Below are positions 51,572 to 59,964 of a stretch of DNA of 64,000 nucleotides, piece after piece. Position numbers and translations under genes: made by a program. The notes beneath the pieces are model-generated. The model saw nothing but the letters and a program-made list of their open reading frames with translations, had not been told where the DNA came from and did not search any database. Every line of letters starts with the position of its first letter. Positions within the stretch are counted from its first letter, which is position 1. Where the stretch lies: positions 1 to 64,000 of the forward strand of contig DHPF01000017.1 in the NCBI GenBank assembly GCA_002407855.1, in the 5' to 3' direction. This stretch comes from Bacteroidales bacterium UBA5371. GTDB lineage: Bacteria > Bacteroidota > Bacteroidia > Bacteroidales > P3.

Positions 51572-53125
51572 CTAACTATTTACCAAGTAGTGCAATCCTA
51601 CGCTTTCTTTTCTTGCCATAGCCATTTTTATTATAAGGTAGCAATTGGCTATTAGGTTTCTTAACTCGCATAGTTTTGGAGTTAAAACAGAGCGATTATA
51701 GAGCTCTTCGGTCTCAGTATATATTAAGCCTACTCTATTGAAGGCTCTTTGCAGGCGAAGTTCAGAACGAACTATTCCAACATAATTTGACATTATTTGC
51801 TGCAATTCTTTTACCGATTGAGAGATAAGAACCATCTCTTCATTCAAGACCATTCCTTCGGCATTCCAATCGGGAACTGCGGTATTTATTTCCACGTTTT
51901 TAAGCCTACTTATGCAGTCCAAGGCTCCTCTATGTGAAAATACTATTGCTTCAAGCAAAGAATTTGAAGCCAAACGATTGGCTCCATGAAGTCCTGTTCT
52001 GGCACATTCGCCTGAGGCATAAAGATTTTTGATTGTTGTTCTGGCGTAGCTATCTACCACAACTCCTCCGCAAGAGTAGTGTGCCGCAGGAACAACTGGT
52101 ATCATATCTTTCGTTATATTGACCCCTATTTCAAGACATTTGGCATAAATATTTGGGAAATGATTTATAATCTCTTGCTTATTTATGCTTCTGCAATCTA
52201 AGTAAACATGGTCATCACCCCTTACTTTCATCTCATTGTCAATAGCTCTTGCAACAATATCTCTTGGGGCAAGGGATTCTCTTTTGTCGTATTTCTCCAT
52301 AAAGGTCTTGCCATCTATTGTTTTGAGAATTCCTCCTGCTCCTCGCATTGCTTCTGTAATTAAAAAGGAAGGCTTTTCTAATGGATTATAGAGAGAGGTT
52401 GGGTGGAATTGAACAAATTCCATATCGGCAAGATGTCCTTTGGCACGATGTATCATTGCTTGTCCGTCTCCGGTTGCAATAATTGGATTGGTGGTTGTGT
52501 TGTAAACATTCCCATTCCCTCCTGTTGCCAAAAGGGTAAACTTTGCTAAATAAGTGTCTATTGAATTGTCAATTTGGTTTAAAACATAGGCTCCATAACA
52601 TTCTATATCTTTCCTATGACGTGTTACTTCCTCTCCCAAATGGTGCTGAGTGATAAGGTCTATTGTGTATTGTTTCTCTTTTATTATTATGTTTGGGTGC
52701 GATTTAACTCTTTCAAGTAAGGCTCTCTCTATTTCAAAACCTGTGTTATCTTGATGATGAAGTATTCTGAATTCGGAATGACCTCCTTCTCTTGCAAGGT
52801 CAAAAGCACCGGATGACTTCTTGTCAAAATTTGTTCCCCATCTAATTAGTTCTTTTACTCTTTCAGTGCTTTCTGTTATTGTTATCCTAACAGCTTTCTC
52901 ATCGCAAATTCCTGCTCCTGCAATTAAAGTGTCTTGAATATGCTTTTCGTAGCTGTCAGGGGAATACATTACGGCAGCAATTCCTCCTTGTGCGTATTTT
53001 GTTGAACTTTCGGAAGCATTATCTTTGGTAATTATACATACTTTACCATAGTCAGCTACTTTTAATGCAAAGCTAAGTCCAGCAATTCCTGAACCTAAAA
53101 CAAGAAAGTCTACTTCAAATCTCAT
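51572..53125 (-). CDS. nadB: L-aspartate oxidase
   Basis: A 517-residue FAD enzyme that oxidises aspartate to iminoaspartate for NAD synthesis. The FAD-binding LVLGSGIAGLSFALKVA is N-terminal. SESSTKYAQGGIAAV, HQDNTGFEIERALL, TGGNGNVYNTTTNP and LYASGECARTGLHGANRLASNSLLE are the succinate dehydrogenase/aspartate oxidase motifs. In anaerobes it uses fumarate as acceptor. It begins 4 bp after the atpG stop, so it seems to be attached to the ATP synthase operon; nadA and nadC are absent. Confidence 0.95.
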   Translation of the reverse strand: MRFEVDFLVLGSGIAGLSFALKVADYGKVCIITKDNASESSTKYAQGGIAAVMYSPDSYEKHIQDTLIAGAGICDEKAVRITITESTERVKELIRWGTNFDKKSSGAFDLAREGGHSEFRILHHQDNTGFEIERALLERVKSHPNIIIKEKQYTIDLITQHHLGEEVTRHRKDIECYGAYVLNQIDNSIDTYLAKFTLLATGGNGNVYNTTTNPIIATGDGQAMIHRAKGHLADMEFVQFHPTSLYNPLEKPSFLITEAMRGAGGILKTIDGKTFMEKYDKRESLAPRDIVARAIDNEMKVRGDDHVYLDCRSINKQEIINHFPNIYAKCLEIGVNITKDMIPVVPAAHYSCGGVVVDSYARTTIKNLYASGECARTGLHGANRLASNSLLEAIVFSHRGALDCISRLKNVEINTAVPDWNAEGMVLNEEMVLISQSVKELQQIMSNYVGIVRSELRLQRAFNRVGLIYTETEELYNRSVLTPKLCELRNLIANCYLIIKMAMARKESVGLHYLVNS

Positions 53126-53129
53126 AAAA

Positions 53130-54011
53130 TTATCCGTTTAATGCTTCGGCAGCAGAGCTAATTTCTATTATTTCGTTAGTAATTGCAGATTGACGGGCTT
53201 TGTTGTAAGAAAGTTTAAGTTCTTTTAATAATCCTTCTGCATTGTCTGTTGCCTTGTGCATTGCTGTCATTCTTGCTCCGTGTTCGGCTGCAAAGCTATC
53301 TAAAAAGCAACGGAAGAACTGTGTTTTTAAGGCTTGGGGAAGAATATTCTGAATTATGTCTTCTCTTGAAGGTTCAAATATATAGAATTTGTTTATCGTT
53401 TTATTTTCACTATCTGAAAGAGAACTAAGCGGAAGGAATACTTCGTTAGATATTATTTGAGTTGCTGCATTCTTAAATTTATTGTATATTATTTCAACCC
53501 TATCGTATTTTTTACTTACAAATAACTTCATTACTTCTTGAGCAATGAGGTTTACTTTCTCAAATGTAAGATTATCCCAGATAGCGTCATCTGTTTTTAT
53601 CACCTCACATTCTTTACTCCTACATAAATATTCTGATGTTTTCTTCCCAAAACTCATTATATCTACTTTGATATATTTGTCTTGTTGATATATTTGTTCT
53701 ACTCTTTTTCTAACTTCTTTAATTATGTTTGAATTAAAACCTCCACACAATCCTTTGTTTGAAGAAAGAACAATTAAAAGAACTTTATCTAATTTCTCGT
53801 TTCTTCCATAAGGACTCTCCATAAGTTCATTTTCATCGTCCATTATGTTAGAAATAATTTTAGAAAGTAGTGCTGAATAAGGGCGAAGTGCTACAACAGA
53901 ATTTTGAGCTCTACGCAATTTAGATGCAGAAACCATCTTCATTGCGGATGTTATCTGCATTGTTGAACCAACAGATGCTATTCTATTTCGTACCTCTTTT
54001 AAGTTTGCCAT
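53130..54011 (-). CDS. atpG: ATP synthase gamma subunit
   Basis: The 293-residue central stalk subunit of F1. Conserved ends: ANLKEVRNRIASVGSTMQITSAMKMVSASKLRRAQ and the C-terminal AEHGARMTAMHKATDNAEGLLKELKLSYNKARQSAITNEI. LSSNKGLCGGFNSNI is the middle signature. Its ATG abuts the atpA stop (1 bp overlap). In Bacteroidetes the beta and epsilon genes are usually separate from this cluster, as here. Confidence 0.96.
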   Translation of the reverse strand: MANLKEVRNRIASVGSTMQITSAMKMVSASKLRRAQNSVVALRPYSALLSKIISNIMDDENELMESPYGRNEKLDKVLLIVLSSNKGLCGGFNSNIIKEVRKRVEQIYQQDKYIKVDIMSFGKKTSEYLCRSKECEVIKTDDAIWDNLTFEKVNLIAQEVMKLFVSKKYDRVEIIYNKFKNAATQIISNEVFLPLSSLSDSENKTINKFYIFEPSREDIIQNILPQALKTQFFRCFLDSFAAEHGARMTAMHKATDNAEGLLKELKLSYNKARQSAITNEIIEISSAAEALNG

Positions 54012-55591
54012 TATAATGAATATTTAGCCGACTTATCTTTTGCAATCTTCTCCAAAGAATTTAAAATATTATCATCAAGGATACCTTTACGCAAATTTTC
54101 TAAAATTTCCTTATGGTTATGCTCTAAGGTAAAGAGATAATCTTTTTCAAAATCAGGTATTTTGTTTGTTGGAACATTTTGCAACCAACCTTTAACTCCA
54201 CAACAAATAATAGCAATTTGATGTTCTACTTTCATTGGAGAGTATTGTTTTTGTTTTAGTATTTCAACATTACGCTTACCCTTCTCAATTACTAATTTGG
54301 TTGTTGCATCAAGGTCTGAACTAAACTTTGAGAAAGCTTCCAATTCACGAAATTGAGCTTGGTCAAGTTTTAAAGTTCCTGCTATCTTTTTCATTGATTT
54401 TATTTGTGCATTACCTCCAACACGAGATACAGAGATACCAACATTAATTGCAGGGCGAATGCCTGCATTAAATAGATTATTCTCTAAGAATATCTGTCCA
54501 TCTGTAATTGATATAACATTTGTTGGAATATATGCCGAAACGTCGCCAGCTTGTGTTTCAATAATAGGAAGAGCTGTTAAAGAACCTCCTCCCTTTACCT
54601 TATCTTTTAAACACTCTGGCAAATCATTCATATTTTTTGCTACACTATCTTCTTTAATGATTTTGGCAGCTCTTTCCAAAAGTCTTGAATGAAGATAAAA
54701 CACATCACCAGGGTATGCTTCACGTCCTGGTGGACGACGTAAAAGAAGAGAAACTTCGCGATAAGCAACGGCTTGTTTGGATAAATCATCGTAAACAACT
54801 AATGCACTCCTTCCTGTATCACGGAAAAACTCTCCAATTGAAGCTCCTGCAAAAGGGGCATAGAATTGAAGCGTTGCAGAATCGGAAGCTGTGGCTGCAA
54901 CAACAATGGTATATTCCATTGCTCCTTTTTCTTCTAATGTCCTAACTATATTGGCAATGGTTGAGCCCTTCTGACCACAAGCTACATATATACAATAGAC
55001 AGGCTTTCCTTGGTCATAGAACTCTCTTTGATTTATTATAGTATCTATTGCTATTGCTGTTTTACCTGTTTGGCGGTCTCCAATAATTAACTCTCTTTGT
55101 CCTCTTCCAATAGGTATCATGGAGTCAATTGCTTTTATCCCTGTTTGTAAAGGCTCATTAACAGGCTGACGGAAAATAACTCCAGGGGCTTTTCTTTCCA
55201 AAGGCATTTCAAATAACTCCCCTTCAATATTTCCTTTACCATCAATCGGCTCTCCAACAGTATTAATAACCCTACCAACCAAACCCTCTCCCACTTTAAT
55301 GGAAGCAATTTTATTAGTACGTTTTACAATATCTCCTTCATTAATATCTTCACTATCTCCCAAAATAACAACGCCCACATTATCTTCCTCTAAGTTTTGA
55401 ACAATGCCTTGTACTCCGTTGTCAAAAGCTATTAACTCCCCACTTTGAGCATTATTTAATCCGTAAACACGAGCAATCCCATCTCCAACAGTAAGAACAG
55501 TTCCTACTTCTTCTAATGAAGCCTCTAAATTGGCATCAGATAAATGATTACGCAATATCGCTGTAACCTCTGAAGGTTTAATATCTACCAT
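54011..55591 (-). CDS. atpA: ATP synthase alpha subunit
   Basis: 526 residues. P-loop GDRQTGKTAIAIDTI; the ATPase alpha/beta signature is in the C-terminal half (PAINVGISVSRVGG). The N-terminal beta barrel carries LTVGDGIARVYGLNNAQSGELIAF, and the DELSEED-region counterpart is present. Normal family length. It is the non-catalytic nucleotide-binding subunit of F1. Confidence 0.97.
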   Translation of the reverse strand: MVDIKPSEVTAILRNHLSDANLEASLEEVGTVLTVGDGIARVYGLNNAQSGELIAFDNGVQGIVQNLEEDNVGVVILGDSEDINEGDIVKRTNKIASIKVGEGLVGRVINTVGEPIDGKGNIEGELFEMPLERKAPGVIFRQPVNEPLQTGIKAIDSMIPIGRGQRELIIGDRQTGKTAIAIDTIINQREFYDQGKPVYCIYVACGQKGSTIANIVRTLEEKGAMEYTIVVAATASDSATLQFYAPFAGASIGEFFRDTGRSALVVYDDLSKQAVAYREVSLLLRRPPGREAYPGDVFYLHSRLLERAAKIIKEDSVAKNMNDLPECLKDKVKGGGSLTALPIIETQAGDVSAYIPTNVISITDGQIFLENNLFNAGIRPAINVGISVSRVGGNAQIKSMKKIAGTLKLDQAQFRELEAFSKFSSDLDATTKLVIEKGKRNVEILKQKQYSPMKVEHQIAIICCGVKGWLQNVPTNKIPDFEKDYLFTLEHNHKEILENLRKGILDDNILNSLEKIAKDKSAKYSL

Positions 55592-55603
55592 ATCTCTTTC
55601 TTA

Positions 55604-56161
55604 TTAAAATCCCTTTTCGTATAAATTCTTTGCAAATGATTTCTTCAATATTGATAATTGATTTAAAACCGAAGCATCATAAACCTTATTATCAACAATT
55701 ATCTTAAAACCACCTATAATTGAATTATCTATTTTCTCTATTAATTCAATCTTGCAGTTTAATTCTTTCTCAAATATTGCAATTATCTTGTTTTTAATTT
55801 CATTTGTTGTTGGGTTAGCCACAATTAAAGTTGCGACCTTTATTCCCTTATAATCATTATAAATAACTTGAAACTCCTGAGCTATTTCTTTAAGAAAAAC
55901 AACCCTACGCTTTTGAACCAAAAGTATAATGAAATCCAATGAAATCTTCTCTATCTTAGACTCAAATATATCCTTTATTATGCCCTTCTTACTGCCAATA
56001 TTTATATTAGGATTCTTCATAATGGCATTTAAAATAGCATTCTCATTACACACCTTTTTCACAAAAGACATATCATTATTTACCTTTTCCAGTAAATTCA
56101 TCTCTTTTGCCAAATCAAAAAGCGAACGAGCATAACGAGAAGAAAGAATACTTGAACTCAT
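55604..56161 (-). CDS. atpH: ATP synthase delta subunit
   Basis: 185 residues, peripheral stalk subunit linking F1 to subunit b. The N-terminal helical domain opens RYARSLFDLAKEMNLLEKV. The C-terminal OSCP signature is in NSIIGGFKIIVDNKVYDASVLNQLSILKK. It ends 12 bp before atpA and starts 8 bp after atpF. Confidence 0.93.
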   Translation of the reverse strand: MSSSILSSRYARSLFDLAKEMNLLEKVNNDMSFVKKVCNENAILNAIMKNPNINIGSKKGIIKDIFESKIEKISLDFIILLVQKRRVVFLKEIAQEFQVIYNDYKGIKVATLIVANPTTNEIKNKIIAIFEKELNCKIELIEKIDNSIIGGFKIIVDNKVYDASVLNQLSILKKSFAKNLYEKGF

Positions 56162-56169
56162 ATTTCTTA

Positions 56170-56664
56170 TTAATTAAAATTGAAGTCAGAAACTCTTTTT
56201 TCAATAATTTTCTTATCAATATCTTTATCTGAAAGCTCTTGCTCCAACACCTTTGTTGCAATGTCTATTGAGAATTGAGCTATTTGGTTTTTGAGCTCGG
56301 TCATAGCTTGAAGTTTTTCATAATTGATACTCTCACGAGCCGAAGCCACAATTCTTTGAGCCTCCTCTTGAGCCTTTATTTTAGACTCTTCCTTAATCTC
56401 TTCCCCCAAAAGACGAGCCTCTTTCAATATCTCATCTCTTTGCTCCATAGCTTGTTTTAGCAAAACTTCATTATTGAATTGAAGTTGTTGCATCTCTTGT
56501 CTTGCCTTTTGAGCCTCGTCTAATGAATTTTGGATAAGAGTTTCCCTTTCATTAATCATTTTAGAAATAACAGGCCACCCAAACTTCCCTAATATAAATA
56601 GTAATATTAGGAATACTAACGTCATCCAAAATAATAGACCCAGCCCAGGAGTAATAAGTCCCAT
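56170..56664 (-). CDS. atpF: ATP synthase b subunit
   Basis: 164 residues. One N-terminal transmembrane helix (about residues 8-25, LLFWMTLVFLILLFILGKFG) is followed by a long charged helix that dimerises (NSLDEAQKARQEMQQLQFNNE onward). Full length. The 56-bp gap to atpE is longer than elsewhere in the cluster. Confidence 0.95.
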   Translation of the reverse strand: MGLITPGLGLLFWMTLVFLILLFILGKFGWPVISKMINERETLIQNSLDEAQKARQEMQQLQFNNEVLLKQAMEQRDEILKEARLLGEEIKEESKIKAQEEAQRIVASARESINYEKLQAMTELKNQIAQFSIDIATKVLEQELSDKDIDKKIIEKRVSDFNFN

Positions 56665-56720
56665 AAAAATTAAATTAAAAATTTCTTAGATAAAAGCTCT
56701 CATTAATTGTAAAGAGCTTA

Positions 56721-56984
56721 CTACTTCATAAATACAATTAATAAACAAGTTACAATTGCGAACAAAGAAGCACCTTCCACCAAAGCAGCAGCAACAATCA
56801 TATTAGAACGAACATCGCCAGAGGCCTCAGGCTGACGAGCAATTGCGTCCATAGCAGAACGTCCAATATTACCAATACCAACTCCTGCACCAATTGCAGC
56901 CACTCCTGCACCAATTGCAGCCAAACCATAAGCCAAAGGAGCTAAATCCATAGCTGCTTGTAATAATACGTTTAATCCAGTCAT
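56721..56984 (-). CDS. atpE: ATP synthase c subunit
   Basis: 87 residues, two transmembrane helices joined by the RQPEASGD loop, with the ion-binding Glu in AALVEGASLF. The Na+-coordinating Gln of helix 1 and Ser/Thr after the Glu seen in sodium-type rings are replaced (GVGIGNIG and VEGA), so a proton-driven ring is predicted. It is the first gene of the cluster here; atpB (subunit a), normally just upstream, is not within the 304 gene-free bases before the tRNA. Those bases hold a TAnnTTTG box at 57053-57060 and AT-rich sequence. Confidence 0.94.
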   Translation of the reverse strand: MTGLNVLLQAAMDLAPLAYGLAAIGAGVAAIGAGVGIGNIGRSAMDAIARQPEASGDVRSNMIVAAALVEGASLFAIVTCLLIVFMK

Positions 56985-57052
56985 AAATTCAAAATGTTTT
57001 TACGATAATTAATTTTATAAATTCACTATTTTCTTCCCTTAAAAAGAGGGGT

Positions 57053-57060
57053 CAAAGTTA
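57053..57060 (-). promoter_or_regulatory. -7 box for the atpE-F-H-A-G-nadB operon
   Basis: Minus strand TAACTTTG. The predicted start near 57047 gives a leader of about 62 nt before the atpE ATG at 56984. This promoter supports atpE as the first gene of the transcript. Confidence 0.5.
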
Positions 57061-57252
57061 AACATTTTTATTTGTATGAACGAATTTTAAAAGAAAAAAA
57101 CCAAAAAATTCCTTTAAATCACAAGATATGAGGGAAATTAAATATTATGAAATTGGATAAAAAAGGAATAAAAATCATATAAAGATACAATAAAATTGAC
57201 ATAAAATCTAAAAAATAATAAAGAAAAAATATGTCTGTATAAGAAAAAAGAA

Positions 57253-57260
57253 TATCTTTG
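57253..57260 (+). promoter_or_regulatory. -7 box for tRNA-Lys
   Basis: TATCTTTG followed by C, 28 bp before the mature 5' end of the tRNA. Confidence 0.6.
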
Positions 57261-57288
57261 CAAACTCAAAACTAAACCTTAGTTTTAG

Positions 57289-57361
57289 GTCTTCGTAGCT
57301 CAGTTGGCAGAGCAATTGACTCTTAATCAATGGGTCCGGGGTTCGAATCCCCGCGAGGACA
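57289..57361 (+). tRNA. tRNA-Lys (anticodon CTT)
   Basis: Complete cloverleaf: acceptor GTCTTCG/CGAGGAC (one G-T pair), D arm GCTC/GAGC, anticodon arm ATTGA/TCAAT around CTCTTAA (anticodon 57322-57324), five-base variable loop, T arm CGGGG/CCCCG with TTCGAAT. The discriminator is A57361; CCA is not encoded. A hairpin terminator follows. Confidence 0.96.
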
Positions 57362-57370
57362 CTTTCTTTC

Positions 57371-57413
57371 AATAATCCTAAGCTCTTTTTCCTTTTGCTT
57401 AGGATTATTTTTT
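57371..57413 (+). terminator. Terminator after tRNA-Lys
   Basis: Perfect 13-bp arms AATAATCCTAAGC (57371-57383) and GCTTAGGATTATT (57397-57409) with a 13-nt T-rich loop, then a T run to 57413. Confidence 0.92.
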
Positions 57414-57526
57414 AAGTTCAAAAAAATATTCTCCATTCATATTCACAACACAACTACAAAATATTTCATGCTATTTTGAGATTATAATCCTTAAACCTTA
57501 TTAAAGACAAGTTAATTATTAGTCTT

Positions 57527-57709
57527 GATGAGCTCAAAACAGCCTTTTTGCGACACTAAAACCTAATCTTTATGAGCACGAAATGGCATTTCGTTATATA
57601 TGAAATGCCATCTCATCAAAACGAAATGCCATTTCGTTGCGATGAAATGCCATTTCGTGCTCATAAACTCTTCGTTTAAGGGTCGTGAAAATAGGGTTTT
57701 GAGTTTATC
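57527..57709. repeat. MITE-like palindromic element with GAAATGCC units (21-22 bp)
   Basis: The outer inverted ends GATGAGCTCAAAAC (57527-57540) and GTTTTGAGTTTATC (57696-57709) enclose an inner perfect 22-bp inverted pair at 57571-57592 and 57644-57665 (key bases TATGAGCACG and CGTGCTCATA). Between them GAAATGGC/GAAATGCC units start at 57580, 57602, 57623 and 57644, with steps of 22, 21 and 21. The element is non-coding and occupies the centre of a 607-base gene-free gap; the rest of the gap is AT-rich with the terminator and promoter listed. Confidence 0.88.
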
Positions 57710-57884
57710 AAAGCGTTGTTTTAATCTCGTTATAACTAAGGTTTAAAGAGATTAATTAATTATCTTTATCTATGAAGAACTCATATCTCTTACATAAAAA
57801 AGTGATTGTGTATTATTTTCTCTCATTATAATTATCTAAATATCAAAGCCGCTTGAAAGATTTTCAAAAAAAACTTCATTTTAA

Positions 57885-57915
57885 TTTGGAAGTCATAATT
57901 TTATTTATACATTTG
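57885..57915 (+). promoter_or_regulatory. Promoter of the Omp28-like gene
   Basis: TTTG at 57885-57888 and TACATTTG at 57908-57915 with exactly 19 nt between, the best consensus promoter in the window. A start near 57921 gives about 48 nt of leader. Confidence 0.75.
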
Positions 57916-57968
57916 CACATTGAAAAATAGTTATAACATAATATAATACAAATTAAAACAAAACAAAC

Positions 57969-59780
57969 ATGAAAAAGATTACTTTATTATTGTTGGGTAG
58001 CTTTTTAGCTTTTGGAGCTATGGCTCAACCAACATTTGTTTCAACAACACCTTCTAATAAGAATGTGGTTCTGGAAGAATATACAGGAGTAAATTGTGGC
58101 TATTGTCCTGATGGACATAGAATAGCAAATGAGATTGCTGCTGCAAACCCAGGAAGAGTTTCTATAATTAATATTCATCAAGGTCCTTTTGCACCTAATA
58201 ATCCTAACTTTAAAACAATTTGGGGAGATGCTCTCGCTGCTCAAACAGGATTATCAGGTTATCCAGCAGGAACTATTAACCGTAGAGTTTTTTCAGGAGC
58301 AGTTACAGACCTTTATAGATCTAATTGGCCACAAGCTGCAGGCATTGTAATGGGGGAACCTTCATTTGTGAATGTTGCATCTAAAGCCTATATAGATACT
58401 ATAACAAGAATAATTACCGTTGATGTTGAAATTTATTATACAGGCGACGCAACAACTAACATAAATATGCTTAATGTTGCATTATTGCAAGATAGTATAT
58501 TTGGTCCTCAGGCGAGTATGACAAGCAATCCTACTCAAGTTGTTAATGGTCAATACCTACATATGCATATGCTACGCCATCTATTTTCTAATCAATACGG
58601 AGATCCTTTGGTTGGGAATGGAGCTGTTATCAATTCAGGAACATTCTTTTCAAAAAGATATGTTTACGAATTACCTCAACATATAAATAATATCCCTTTG
58701 ATTTTGAAAGATCTTCATGTTGTTGCATTTATTGCAAAAAATACCCAAGAGATTTATACTGGAGCATCTGCAGAAATGAATTGGGGAGAATATACAAATG
58801 AAGTTAATAATAAGATATTCGCTGTATTACAAGCTTCTTCCAATGTTTCTGATTGTTCGGGCACAACAGATGCAATTTTAACATTTAAATTAAAGAATGA
58901 GGGTAATGAACCTATAAATAATGTTGTAGTTAAGTATCAAGAAATAAATACTAATGACTTTCTTTCCGTCACATATACTACTCCAATAAACGCAGGAGCA
59001 ATAGCAGACATATTACTTCCTGACTTAACTGTTCCTTATAATAATTCTGTTAAAGGTTATTTTGCCTACATATCTGAATTAAATTCAGCTTCAAGCGACC
59101 TTAATGCAAATTCAGCTGAATTGTATGGAGGAGCATTTTATGGCTATCTTAAAACTCCTCAGCCTTCAAAAGACGCTAAAGGAGATGTAACATTATATCT
59201 TAAAACAGATAAATATGGAAGTGAAACAAAATGGAATATTTCAGATGTAAATGGAAACATAATTAAACAAGGTGGACCTTATCAAGATGGGGCATACCGA
59301 TTTGATACTGTTACATTTAATTTCACTGAAAAAGGTTGTTACATATTTACAATCACAGACGACTGGGGAGATGGTCTTTTAGGCAATAATCCTGGTGGGA
59401 ACTATAAATTAGTAGGTAGAGATGGAGTTATAATAGGTCAATCTAATGGTGCTTTTGGATCAAAAGAACAAAGACCTATTAATATTACATCACTTATCGG
59501 CTTAGAAGATATTGATGGAATTATCACTTCTATGAATATTTATCCTAATCCTGTAAAGGACATTGCTACATTAGATATTAATTTGGCTCAAAGTTCAAAT
59601 GCAACTATTCAAGTGATGGATTTAATGGGAAGAAATGTAATTGAATTAGGAACAAAATCACTTAGAGCTGGTCAAACTACAATGGAAATTAATACTTCTA
59701 ATTTATCTAATGGAATGTATTTCGTTAAGGTTTGTACCGATAATGGAGTTGTTACAAAGAAAATTACTATTAATAAATAG
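57969..59780 (+). CDS. Omp28-related secreted protein with T9SS sorting domain
   Basis: 603 residues with signal peptide ending near AMAQ. The N-terminal half matches the Omp28 family with a thioredoxin-like start: VVLEEYTGVNCGYCPDGHRIANEIA (CxxC). A carbohydrate-binding-like beta domain with CYIFTITDDWGDGLLG follows. The C-terminal 75 residues, from MNIYPNPVKDIATLDI to NGMYFVKVCTDNGVVTKKITI, are a type A sorting domain for type IX secretion, so the protein is exported and anchored on the cell surface or released. A strong promoter and terminator make it a monocistronic, probably abundant product. Confidence 0.9.
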   Translation: MKKITLLLLGSFLAFGAMAQPTFVSTTPSNKNVVLEEYTGVNCGYCPDGHRIANEIAAANPGRVSIINIHQGPFAPNNPNFKTIWGDALAAQTGLSGYPAGTINRRVFSGAVTDLYRSNWPQAAGIVMGEPSFVNVASKAYIDTITRIITVDVEIYYTGDATTNINMLNVALLQDSIFGPQASMTSNPTQVVNGQYLHMHMLRHLFSNQYGDPLVGNGAVINSGTFFSKRYVYELPQHINNIPLILKDLHVVAFIAKNTQEIYTGASAEMNWGEYTNEVNNKIFAVLQASSNVSDCSGTTDAILTFKLKNEGNEPINNVVVKYQEINTNDFLSVTYTTPINAGAIADILLPDLTVPYNNSVKGYFAYISELNSASSDLNANSAELYGGAFYGYLKTPQPSKDAKGDVTLYLKTDKYGSETKWNISDVNGNIIKQGGPYQDGAYRFDTVTFNFTEKGCYIFTITDDWGDGLLGNNPGGNYKLVGRDGVIIGQSNGAFGSKEQRPINITSLIGLEDIDGIITSMNIYPNPVKDIATLDINLAQSSNATIQVMDLMGRNVIELGTKSLRAGQTTMEINTSNLSNGMYFVKVCTDNGVVTKKITINK

Positions 59781-59840
59781 ATAATAATTTCTCAAAAGTA
59801 TTATTGGTCATAAAGGCTTAAAGACCTTTCAAGACTTTTG

Positions 59841-59896
59841 TTTTAAGGCTTATGTTTGAGGTTTCCTTTCTTAAACATAAGCCTTAAAACTTTTAT
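59841..59896 (+). terminator. Terminator after the Omp28-like gene
   Basis: Perfect 17-bp arms TTTTAAGGCTTATGTTT (59841-59857) and AAACATAAGCCTTAAAA (59873-59889) with a 15-nt loop, followed by CTTTT. It ends about 70 bp before the next gene. Confidence 0.88.
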
Positions 59897-59964
59897 ATAT
59901 GAGAAAAAGTTTATATTTTCGCAAGCTGAAATATATGAATTATAAACATAAATAATAACAAGAA

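Noticed and set aside
54459..54945. Antisense frames within atpA
   Set aside because: Opposite-strand shadows of a highly conserved gene.
5122..57665. CRISPR arrays
   Set aside because: Units are 21-22 bp with no unique spacers of 30 or so bases and no cas genes are present.
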